DNA of 64,000 bases, from positions 1 to 64,000 of the forward strand of contig JAEUUP010000042.1 of the NCBI GenBank assembly GCA_016787525.1. Reading direction: 5' to 3'. Origin of the DNA: Saprospiraceae bacterium. GTDB lineage: Bacteria; Bacteroidota; Bacteroidia; Chitinophagales; Saprospiraceae. This document shows positions 44,638 to 51,405 of the stretch, one piece after another. A program made the position numbers and the translations under genes. A model generated the notes under the pieces. That model saw nothing but the letters and a program-made list of their open reading frames with translations. It ran no database searches and was not told the origin of the DNA. Positions within the stretch are counted from its first letter, which is position 1; each line of letters opens with the position of its first letter.

Positions 44638-45609
44638 ATGAAAAAAATAGCAGTTTTTACATCGGGCGGTGATTCGCCAGGCATGAACGCCAATGTGCGT
44701 GCGGTGGTTCGCACAGCCTTGTATTATGGTATAAGCGTTGTCGGTATTCGCAATGGCTACGAAGGTTTGATTGATGGCGATATGTTTGAAATGTCGTCAA
44801 AAGACGTATCCAACATCCTCCAGTTAGGCGGTACGATACTTGGCACAGCGCGCTCCGAAAGGTTTATGACTGTCGAAGGGCGCAATCAAGCCTATGCCAA
44901 TTTGCAAAAGTTTGGTATCGAAGGCATTGTTGCCTGTGGTGGCAATGGGACTTTCACGGGTGCGATGGTTTTCATGTCGGAGCATCCAGATATTCGTATT
45001 GTCGGTACACCGGGTACGATTGACAACGATTTATACGGCACAGATTATACTATTGGTTACGACACAGCTGTCAATACAGCAATGAATGCCATTGATAATA
45101 TAAAAGATACGGCTAACTCTCATGGTCGTGTTTTTTTCGTAGAAGTCATGGGTCGAGATGCGGGTTTCATTGCTCTGCGTTCTGCGATTGCTGTTGGAGC
45201 TGAGGCCGTGCTTGTGCCTGAAGCATTTACGGATTTGAATGTTTTGGTGAAAACCTTGAATACCAATTATGAAAATAAAAAACGCGCCAGTATTGTCATA
45301 GTTGCCGAAGGTGACGATGCAGGCGATGCTTTTGAGGTTGTGCGCCAAATTAAGTCCCGACTATTATCTAAGGATATTCGTGTCACTGTTTTGGGGCATA
45401 TCCAACGTGGTGGACGACCCACTGTAGCAGACCGTGTATTGGCGAGTCGTTTGGGTTTGGAAGCCGTAAGAGCATTGCGCGATGGCAAAGTAGGTGTTGC
45501 TATTGGACAAATTTCAGGGGATATTTCATACACGCCTTTTGAAGTCGCTATCAAGCACAACCAGAAAATAAATCAAGCATGGTTGGAGATGGTGGATATT
45601 TTGTCGTGA
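44638..45609 (+). CDS. pfkA: 6-phosphofructokinase
   Basis: 323 aa, the usual length for ATP-dependent PfkA. Segments: TSGGDSPGMNANVRAVVR (ATP/fructose phosphate), TPGTIDNDLYGTDYTIGYDTA (catalytic Asp in TIDND), VEVMGRDAGFIAL, GHIQRGGRPTVADR. The metal/ATP motif reads ACGGNGTFTG, with Asn103 where E. coli PfkA has Asp103; Gly104, which marks ATP-dependent enzymes, is kept. Start ATG 44638, 39 bases after a 9-mer copy. Followed by an 8-bp-stem terminator. Confidence 0.94.
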   Translation: MKKIAVFTSGGDSPGMNANVRAVVRTALYYGISVVGIRNGYEGLIDGDMFEMSSKDVSNILQLGGTILGTARSERFMTVEGRNQAYANLQKFGIEGIVACGGNGTFTGAMVFMSEHPDIRIVGTPGTIDNDLYGTDYTIGYDTAVNTAMNAIDNIKDTANSHGRVFFVEVMGRDAGFIALRSAIAVGAEAVLVPEAFTDLNVLVKTLNTNYENKKRASIVIVAEGDDAGDAFEVVRQIKSRLLSKDIRVTVLGHIQRGGRPTVADRVLASRLGLEAVRALRDGKVGVAIGQISGDISYTPFEVAIKHNQKINQAWLEMVDILS

Positions 45610-45620
45610 CCATGAAATCT

Positions 45621-45655
45621 AAAATTACTTTTACTACGTAATTTTGTTTTCATCA
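45621..45655 (+). terminator. pfkA terminator
   Basis: AAAATTAC and GTAATTTT (45621-45628, 45638-45645) form an 8-bp stem followed by GTTTTCATC. AT-rich and moderate. Confidence 0.55.
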
Positions 45656-45671
45656 TAAATTATTGATAATC

Positions 45672-46712
45672 ATGTATTTGATTGATAAAAAAAATCAACC
45701 TTATTGGCTGACGCTCACCCTTGTCGCTATTTTGCTACAAAGTTGTGCCTCTAAAAAACCAACAGTGGGTTTTGATAAAAACAAAATACCTGCACCCCCT
45801 CAGTATGCAGACTTAAAATATTGGGCAGCCCATCCTGACAAAAAAGACCCTGCCGATTTGGTGCCAATAGGAACAGATTTGAAAGACGAACAAGCAACTG
45901 CCGAAGTTGATATCTTCTTTTTACATCCAACAACCTATACCAACCAACGCGGCAACGACCAATGGAATGGAGATGTCAATAGCCAAAAGCTAAATGACAA
46001 AACAGACAAAGGTTCTATCCAGTATCAAGCCAGTTTGTTCAACGGTGTCGGTCGAGTCTATGCGCCACGTTATCGCCAAGCGCACTATTTTTCTTTTTTT
46101 ACAACGGATAAAGCCTCCGCAGAGCAGGCATTCGAAGTGGCTTATGAAGACATAAGAGCTGCTTTTGAGCATTATTTGAAAAACTGGAATGCAGGTCGTC
46201 CCATTATCATTGCGGCGCATTCACAAGGGACAAAACATGCAGGTCGCCTTCTGAAAGAGTTTTTTGATGATAAACCTTTGAAAAACAGGCTCGTTGTAGC
46301 ATATATCGTTGGTTTGCCTGTACCCAAAAATACTTTTAAAACCATTCCCGTGTGTGACAATCCGAATCAAACGGGTTGTTTCTGTTCTTGGCGTACTTTC
46401 AAAACAGGTTATGAACCCAAGTTTCCAACGAGCCGAGAGATTGCTGTGGTGAACCCCCTCAGTATGACGACAGAAGAAACGTACGTGTCGGATGAAAAAC
46501 ACAAAGGTGGCGTTTTGATTGGTTTCAAAAAAACAAACGAGCGATTGACTGATGCCCAAATTCACAACGGCATTTTATGGGTTCGTAAACCTAAGTTTAA
46601 AGGTAGTTTATTGTATCGCAGCAGCAATTATCACGCTGGCGATTTCAATATTTTTTATATCAACGTTCGAGAAGATACCAAACGACGAGTAAGTCTATTT
46701 TGGAAACGATAA
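45672..46712 (+). CDS. DUF3089 alpha/beta-hydrolase-like lipoprotein
   Basis: 346 aa from ATG 45672 (MYLIDKKNQ); a TTG three codons earlier is less likely. A lipobox lies at LLQSC (Cys22). The mature protein belongs to DUF3089, an alpha/beta-hydrolase-like family: VDIFFLHPTTYTNQRG, then the nucleophile elbow AHSQGTKHAGRLL with Ser in HSQG. Substrate unknown; likely anchored in the outer or inner membrane. Twelve bases after it begins the LOG-family gene, so they are probably co-transcribed. 9-mer copies at 45796 (PPQY) and 46455 (PLSM). Confidence 0.85.
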   Translation: MYLIDKKNQPYWLTLTLVAILLQSCASKKPTVGFDKNKIPAPPQYADLKYWAAHPDKKDPADLVPIGTDLKDEQATAEVDIFFLHPTTYTNQRGNDQWNGDVNSQKLNDKTDKGSIQYQASLFNGVGRVYAPRYRQAHYFSFFTTDKASAEQAFEVAYEDIRAAFEHYLKNWNAGRPIIIAAHSQGTKHAGRLLKEFFDDKPLKNRLVVAYIVGLPVPKNTFKTIPVCDNPNQTGCFCSWRTFKTGYEPKFPTSREIAVVNPLSMTTEETYVSDEKHKGGVLIGFKKTNERLTDAQIHNGILWVRKPKFKGSLLYRSSNYHAGDFNIFYINVREDTKRRVSLFWKR

Positions 46713-46724
46713 AACAATCAAAAA

Positions 46725-47315
46725 ATGAAACTGAACAGCATTGCCGTTTATTGCGGCTCGATGAAAGGAAATAACCCAAAATATGCCGAAAAAGCTGCTG
46801 AATTGGGCGAATTGATGGCAAAACAAGATATTCGTCTTGTCTATGGCGGTGGTAGCGTTGGTCTTATGGGAGTCATCGGAAATGCTGTATTGACTCATGG
46901 CGGTCAAGCGGTTGGGGTTGCGCCTCATTTTTTGAGTCAAAGAGAGGTTTTACATCAAAATTTACACGAACTTCATATGGTTGACTCCATGTTTGAACGA
47001 CGTAATTTGATGATTGACTTATCAGATGCTTTCATTGCCATGCCAGGCGGCTATGGTACACTGGACGAAATCAGTGAAGTGCTGATGTTGACTATTTTAG
47101 GTGATAAAAAATATCCTTGTGGCTTTCTCAATGTCAATGGTTTCTATGACCCCATGATAGAAATGCTCGACAAAATGATGCACGCAGGCTTTTTGCAAGC
47201 AGCTTATCGTTCTAATGCGATTTTCGCAGATGAACCTGCCGATTTGTTGGCTTTAATGCGTAATTTTACACCCCCTCAGTATGACAAGTTCAAAAGCGGA
47301 GATATTCATAAGTGA
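46725..47315 (+). CDS. LOG-family nucleotide phosphoribohydrolase
   Basis: 196 aa. TIGR00730/LOG family; the characterised members release cytokinin bases or hydrolyse AMP-like nucleotides, and the bacterial ones often have broad nucleotide hydrolase activity. The signature motifs are YCGSMKGNNPKY, VYGGGSVGLMG and MPGGYGTLDEISEVL (PGGxGTxxE). Starts ATG 46725, just after the DUF3089 lipoprotein. The 9-mer at 47272 encodes PPQY near the C-terminus. Confidence 0.92.
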   Translation: MKLNSIAVYCGSMKGNNPKYAEKAAELGELMAKQDIRLVYGGGSVGLMGVIGNAVLTHGGQAVGVAPHFLSQREVLHQNLHELHMVDSMFERRNLMIDLSDAFIAMPGGYGTLDEISEVLMLTILGDKKYPCGFLNVNGFYDPMIEMLDKMMHAGFLQAAYRSNAIFADEPADLLALMRNFTPPQYDKFKSGDIHK

Positions 47316-47380
47316 ACATCTTGTTTAGTGAGTGATAGTTAATCAATTGTTTTTAATACCAAAATCAATGACCTACAATT

Positions 47381-47848
47381 ATGGACAAAAAGAATTTATT
47401 GATAACTATAATCGTGTTTTTTTATACTTTTTTATTACAAGCACAAAGTGATACCCTCAACAGAAGACAAATACGTCCATTTGGTATTAGTTGTCAAATC
47501 GGAGGACCAACATACTTAATGGCAGTTAATTTAGATTATTTTGTATCAAAAAATTTTAGTCTTGAAGTTGGTGCAGGAGCAATCGGTTATTATGGTGGGG
47601 TAAAGGCATATTTTGGCAAAAAAACTTGGAATAGTATGCCTTTCATTGGCGCAACTTATTCAAATATTACCTTTGGTGGCGATGATGGCGGTATTTTCCC
47701 TTATTTGTATCTTCCTTTGGGTTATCATTTTGTCGGAAAAAAGGGATTGAATGCATCGTTAGAAATAGCTACTATTTCACCAGATATAGGACTTTTTGGT
47801 CAATTAAGGATAGGCTATCGGTTTCTTAAAAAGAAGAAAACAAAATGA
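47381..47848 (+). CDS. Small outer-membrane protein, unknown function
   Basis: 155 aa. Signal peptide (residues 1-22, LLITIIVFFYTFLLQAQ). Alternating aromatic and glycine residues (YLMAVNLDYFVSKNFSLEVG, GVKAYFGKKTWNSM, FPYLYLPLGYHFVG) suggest an eight-stranded outer-membrane barrel or similar. Not recognised as a named family. Its stop overlaps the start of the YwqG-like gene (ATGA, 4 bases), so the two are co-translated. It has no 9-mer copy. Confidence 0.65.
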   Translation: MDKKNLLITIIVFFYTFLLQAQSDTLNRRQIRPFGISCQIGGPTYLMAVNLDYFVSKNFSLEVGAGAIGYYGGVKAYFGKKTWNSMPFIGATYSNITFGGDDGGIFPYLYLPLGYHFVGKKGLNASLEIATISPDIGLFGQLRIGYRFLKKKKTK

Positions 47849-48597
47849 TACTTCCAGATTTTTTAAAACCTTTTGAGCAAGCTCTCGAAAAAGGGAAAAT
47901 GTCCACTTTGCAGATTTCAAGCACCCCCTGTCAACTGGAAGACTTGAAGCCGACTCAAAGTTGTTTTATGGGCAGACCGTGGATGCCTGTGGATGCAGAA
48001 TATCCGAAAGACTCCAAAGGTCAACCGATGTTGATGTGGGCGCAAATTAATTTTTCAGAAGCACCACCTTTACGCGATTTCCCCGATAAAGGCATATTAC
48101 AGTTTTTTTTGTCGGCAACAGAATGGTACGATATGAAAGCTGAAGATTGCAAGATTGTTTATTGGAGCGACCCCTCAGTAGAAACGCCTTTGAGAACAGA
48201 TTTTTCTTTTTTGACAGAAAAACTGTTGGACGAATCGCCGATTTCATGCCCGCATGAGTTGTGTTTCGACCTTGTAGATGATTATGGATGCCCGCAAGAT
48301 ATTAGAACGCAAGAAATATTGCCCATCTTGGATTCTGATGATTTGACTGAGGAACAAGAAGACGAAATCTACAAAATTTTAGATGGTTCAGGGCATAAAT
48401 TGAGTGGTTATGCCTATTTTACACAAGAAGACCCACGTTATAAAGATACGATCAAAGACCATGTTTTGCTGATGCAAATTGATTCCGATAAAAAAATAGC
48501 CTTTGGTGACTCAGGAGTGGCTAATTTTTTTATTCCAAAAGAAGCTTTGCTGAAAAGAGACTTTTCAAAAGCATGGTTTAACTGGGATTGTTATTAA
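47845..48597 (+). CDS. YwqG/DUF1963 family protein
   Basis: 250 aa. The YwqG/DUF1963 family is widespread, cytoplasmic and uncharacterised. The matching pattern is an N-terminal FMGRPWMPVDAEYPKDSKGQPM segment, MLMWAQINFSEAP, GILQFFLSATEWYDM and a C-terminal VLLMQIDSDKKIAFGDSGVANFFI, which is the conserved YwqG tail. Overlaps the start by four bases with the preceding outer-membrane protein gene. A paired 9-mer hairpin (48631-48686) follows the stop. Confidence 0.85.
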   Translation: MILPDFLKPFEQALEKGKMSTLQISSTPCQLEDLKPTQSCFMGRPWMPVDAEYPKDSKGQPMLMWAQINFSEAPPLRDFPDKGILQFFLSATEWYDMKAEDCKIVYWSDPSVETPLRTDFSFLTEKLLDESPISCPHELCFDLVDDYGCPQDIRTQEILPILDSDDLTEEQEDEIYKILDGSGHKLSGYAYFTQEDPRYKDTIKDHVLLMQIDSDKKIAFGDSGVANFFIPKEALLKRDFSKAWFNWDCY

Positions 48598-48630
48598 ACC
48601 TACGATTGATTTCAGATAAAAGATATTTCA

Positions 48631-48697
48631 ACCCCTCAGTATTCTATAAATGATTGATTAATAATTTATTACAAATACTGAGGGGTCATTTTTTTAA
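48631..48697 (+). terminator. Terminator formed by an inverted pair of the 9-mer
   Basis: ACCCCTCAGTATT (48631-48643) and AATACTGAGGGGT (48674-48686) are exact complements around a 30-base AT-rich spacer, followed by CATTTTTTT. This is the clearest inverted pair of the dispersed motif and lies after the YwqG-like gene. Confidence 0.7.
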
Positions 48698-48710
48698 AAC
48701 AGTTTTAACA

Positions 48711-50126
48711 ATGAAAAATCCAAAGCGACCGTCGAAAGACAGCCCACGTCCAAAGCGAACAGACAAACCTCAAAATGATTCACGTCCGAAGCGTTCCGAT
48801 TCGCCACGTAGTGAAGAGCGACCCAAACGCCCATTCAATTCAGACGATTCACGTCCGAAGCGTTCCGATTCGCCGCGCAGCGAAGAGCGACCCAAACGCC
48901 CGTTCAATTCAGACGATTCACGTCCCAGACGTTCTGATGCGCCACGCAGTGAAGAGCGACCCAAACGCCCGTTCAATTCAGACGATTCACGTCCGAAGCG
49001 TTCCGATGCACCGCGTAATGAAGAGCGACCCAAACGCCCGTTCAATTCTGATGATTCTCGTCCAAGACGTTCCGATTCGCCACGCAGCGACGAGCGACCC
49101 AAACGCTCGTTTAATTCTGACGATTCTCGTCCGCGACGTTCCGATTCGCCACGTAATGAAGAGCGACCCAAACGCTCGTTCAATTCTGATGATTCACGTC
49201 CGCGACGTTCCGATGCACCGCGTAATGAAGAGCGACCCAAACGCTCGTTCAATTCTGACGATTCTCGTCCACCGCGTTCAGAAAAACCTGAAAAAATAGG
49301 AAGGCCGAGGATAAAAAGTAGCAGTGACAAGCCAATACCTAATTTTAAACCCAACGAAAAGGGGATATTTAAACCACACATTGAGAAAAAAGGACTTTCG
49401 GACGATGACGATATGCGCCTTAATAAATATGTGGCGTTGTGTGGCGTGGCGGCACGGCGTAAAGCCGGTGAAATGATTTTAGCCGGTGAAATCACCGTGA
49501 ATGGTAAAGTTGTGAATGAGCCAGGCTATCGTGTTTTGCCCAAAGATGTGGTAAAATACAAAGGAAAGCCGTTAAAACCAGTCGAGCAAAAAATCTATCT
49601 TTTGATGAATAAACCCAAAGATACGATTACCACTGTCAGCGATGAGCGTGGACGCAAGACGGTACTTGACCTTGTAAAACGTACTGTTAAAGAGCGTATT
49701 TTTCCTATAGGACGACTTGATCGTGATACAACAGGTCTTTTATTGTTGACAAATGATGGTGATTTGGCACAAAAAATGGCACACCCAAGTTACTTGATTA
49801 AAAAACTCTATCACGCTGTTTTGGATAAACCGCTGACTAAAAATGACCTTGAAAGTATTGCAAAAGGCATTGATTTGGAAGATGGTTTGGCAGAAGTAGA
49901 TGGTATTCAATACGTCAGTGGCGCGACTAAAAATGAAGTGATGATTGAGATTCATATTGGTAAAAATCGCATCGTTCGTCGCATTTTCGAGCATTTAGGT
50001 TATGAAGTGACTCGGTTAGACCGTGTTTTTTATGGTGGATTAACTAAAAAAGATTTGCCTCGCGGAGGTTATCGTACTTTGACCGAACGTGAAGTGATTA
50101 TGTTAAAGCATTTTACAGGTAAATAA
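48711..50126 (+). CDS. RluB/RsuA-family pseudouridine synthase with repeat-rich N-terminus
   Basis: 471 aa from ATG 48711 (MKNPKRPSKDSP). Residues about 230-471 are an S4 RNA-binding domain (MRLNKYVALCGVAARRKAGEM) and a pseudouridine synthase domain with the catalytic Asp in GRLDRDTTGLLLLTN. The first 185 residues are seven near-identical 23-residue repeats of the form DSRPKRSDSPRSEERPKRPF plus NSD, encoded by 69-base DNA repeats (48777-49259). Such Arg-rich tails occur in Bacteroidota RluB proteins and may aid RNA binding. Modifies rRNA in 23S or 16S RNA; the exact site cannot be told. Length can vary between strains through repeat number. Confidence 0.9.
   Translation: MKNPKRPSKDSPRPKRTDKPQNDSRPKRSDSPRSEERPKRPFNSDDSRPKRSDSPRSEERPKRPFNSDDSRPRRSDAPRSEERPKRPFNSDDSRPKRSDAPRNEERPKRPFNSDDSRPRRSDSPRSDERPKRSFNSDDSRPRRSDSPRNEERPKRSFNSDDSRPRRSDAPRNEERPKRSFNSDDSRPPRSEKPEKIGRPRIKSSSDKPIPNFKPNEKGIFKPHIEKKGLSDDDDMRLNKYVALCGVAARRKAGEMILAGEITVNGKVVNEPGYRVLPKDVVKYKGKPLKPVEQKIYLLMNKPKDTITTVSDERGRKTVLDLVKRTVKERIFPIGRLDRDTTGLLLLTNDGDLAQKMAHPSYLIKKLYHAVLDKPLTKNDLESIAKGIDLEDGLAEVDGIQYVSGATKNEVMIEIHIGKNRIVRRIFEHLGYEVTRLDRVFYGGLTKKDLPRGGYRTLTEREVIMLKHFTGK
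48777..49259 (+). repeat. Seven tandem 69-bp repeats in the pseudouridine synthase gene
   Basis: Each unit encodes DSRP(K/R)RSD(S/A)PR(S/N)(E/D)ERPKR(P/S)FNSD. The units vary mainly at third codon positions and at a few residues, so the array is old enough to have diverged yet is preserved in frame. The antisense strand also stays open across it because of base composition. Confidence 0.95.
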
Positions 50127-50141
50127 AAAAAACTTTGTGAC

Positions 50142-50179
50142 AAAACGGCTGTAACTTTTCTATGAGTTACAGCCGTTTT
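50142..50179 (+). terminator. Terminator of the pseudouridine synthase gene
   Basis: AAAACGGCTGTAACT and AGTTACAGCCGTTTT form a 15-bp stem (50142-50156, 50165-50179) with a T run. Confidence 0.88.
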
Positions 50180-50258
50180 TGTTTCAGAAAATGGATAATC
50201 AATTGCTTACATCGAAATGGGATAATTTGATAGAAAATTCATGTGCTATACTGAGGGA

Positions 50259-50573
50259 TTAAACTCTGCGCCAATGACCTGTTACCCAATATGACCCACG
50301 ACGAGTGTCTTTCCAGTGTCCTGGAACCCAGACGTGACCGAATTTAGGTGCGGCCCAATACCCTGCTACAACAACATATTCGCCACGGCGAGCATCCCAA
50401 ACCCATTCATCGTCAATCCAAATGTGACGCGGTGAAGGTGCAATAGGGTGAACAACGGCCACGCGGTGATGCGTAGGGCGTACTTTGACGACAAACCGTT
50501 GAGCCTCAGCAGCATAAGGCGCAGCAAAAAGGCAAGCGATACATAAACTGAATGCCACAAACTTTTTTTTCAT
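50259..50573 (-). CDS. YXWGXW repeat-containing exported protein
   Basis: 104 aa. Signal peptide (residues 1-24, ending AEAQ), then a short basic stretch and a C-terminal half of aromatic repeats (WIDDEWVWDARRGEYVVV, AGYWAAPKFGHVWVPGHW, RGSYWVTGHWRRV), which fits the YXWGXW (BcpO-like) repeat family of small secreted or periplasmic proteins. Function unknown; aromatic-glycine repeats of this kind can bind the cell surface. Reads leftward into the region downstream of the pseudouridine synthase, ending near a one-base-short 9-mer (50250). Confidence 0.8.
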   Translation of the reverse strand: MKKKFVAFSLCIACLFAAPYAAEAQRFVVKVRPTHHRVAVVHPIAPSPRHIWIDDEWVWDARRGEYVVVAGYWAAPKFGHVWVPGHWKDTRRGSYWVTGHWRRV

Positions 50574-50686
50574 TGGACTGGATTTTTAAAAATGAATAAA
50601 TCTTGTTCTGAATTTTGTAGATATGACTTTAGCAAATTGTGAAGCGTTTAATGGGGTTTAGGTTAATCTTTTCTTAAAATAGACTG

Positions 50687-50694
50687 TATTTTTG
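50687..50694 (+). promoter_or_regulatory. TAnnTTTG -7 promoter element of pth
   Basis: TATTTTTG lies about 27 bases before the pth start and just after an AT-rich stretch. Confidence 0.45.
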
Positions 50695-50720
50695 CACCCC
50701 AAAATGATATGAACTGAATC

Positions 50721-51350
50721 ATGTTGCTATCTTTTTTTAAAAAATGGCTGTTTGCAGCAGACAGACCTAAAACAGAACCCGATACAATGAAATATTTGAT
50801 TGCAGGATTGGGCAATATTGGTGCTGACTATGAAGGTACACGCCACAATATTGGCTTCGATGTTGTTGACCTTTTGGCACGTGAGTTAGGTGGCACTTTT
50901 AAGCACGATAGTCAAGCCTTTGTTGCAGAAGTAAAGCACAAAGGGCGCATTTTTGTGTTGATAAAACCAACCACTTATATGAATTTGAGTGGGAAAGCTG
51001 TGCGTTACTGGCTGACAAAACACAATATACCTAAGGAAAACCTTTTAGTCATACTCGACGATTTGGCATTGCCTTTTGGCAAACAACGTTTGCGACCTTC
51101 GGGTAGCGATGGCGGACATAATGGCTTGAAAAGTATTGACCAACTCACAGGTGGTAACAACTATGCGCGACTCCGTATCGGTATTGGTGCAGAGTTCAAA
51201 AAAGGACAACAAGCGGATTATGTATTGGGTAAATGGACAAGTGAGGAAAACAACCAATTACCCGAAATTTTGACTTATGCAACTGAGACGATTAAGGCAT
51301 TTGGTACTATCGGCATTGCGTTCACCATGAATCAGTTCAATAAAAAATAA
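50721..51350 (+). CDS. pth: Peptidyl-tRNA hydrolase
   Basis: 209 aa. Releases peptides from peptidyl-tRNA that drop off the ribosome. Signatures: MKYLIAGLGNIGADYEGTRHNIGFDV with the catalytic His, KPTTYMNLSGKAVRYW, and DDLALPFGKQRLRPSGSDGGHNGLKS. The usual start would be the ATG at 50787; the frame is open 22 codons further upstream (MLLSFFKKWLF...), giving a basic hydrophobic N-terminal extension that I retain because its ATG is near the promoter. Start choice is therefore uncertain. A hairpin with a 9-mer in its loop closes the gene. Confidence 0.93.
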   Translation: MLLSFFKKWLFAADRPKTEPDTMKYLIAGLGNIGADYEGTRHNIGFDVVDLLARELGGTFKHDSQAFVAEVKHKGRIFVLIKPTTYMNLSGKAVRYWLTKHNIPKENLLVILDDLALPFGKQRLRPSGSDGGHNGLKSIDQLTGGNNYARLRIGIGAEFKKGQQADYVLGKWTSEENNQLPEILTYATETIKAFGTIGIAFTMNQFNKK

Positions 51351-51351
51351 A

Positions 51352-51390
51352 AGCGTTGGATACCCCTCAGTATCCAACGCTCTTCAAACC
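51352..51390 (+). terminator. Terminator with the 9-mer in its loop
   Basis: AGCGTTGGATA (51352-51362) and TATCCAACGCT (51371-51381) form a perfect 11-bp stem whose loop is exactly CCCCTCAG. Lies between pth and the convergent helicase gene. Confidence 0.8.
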
Positions 51391-51405
51391 TAAACGACGA
51401 AGTTT

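Noticed and set aside
48777-49259. CRISPR-like array of regular repeats
   Set aside because: Units are contiguous with no spacers and encode an in-frame peptide.
48770-49495. Long open frame on the minus strand opposite the repeat-rich pseudouridine synthase
   Set aside because: It follows from the composition of the 69-bp repeats; the plus-strand frame continues into a clear enzyme domain.
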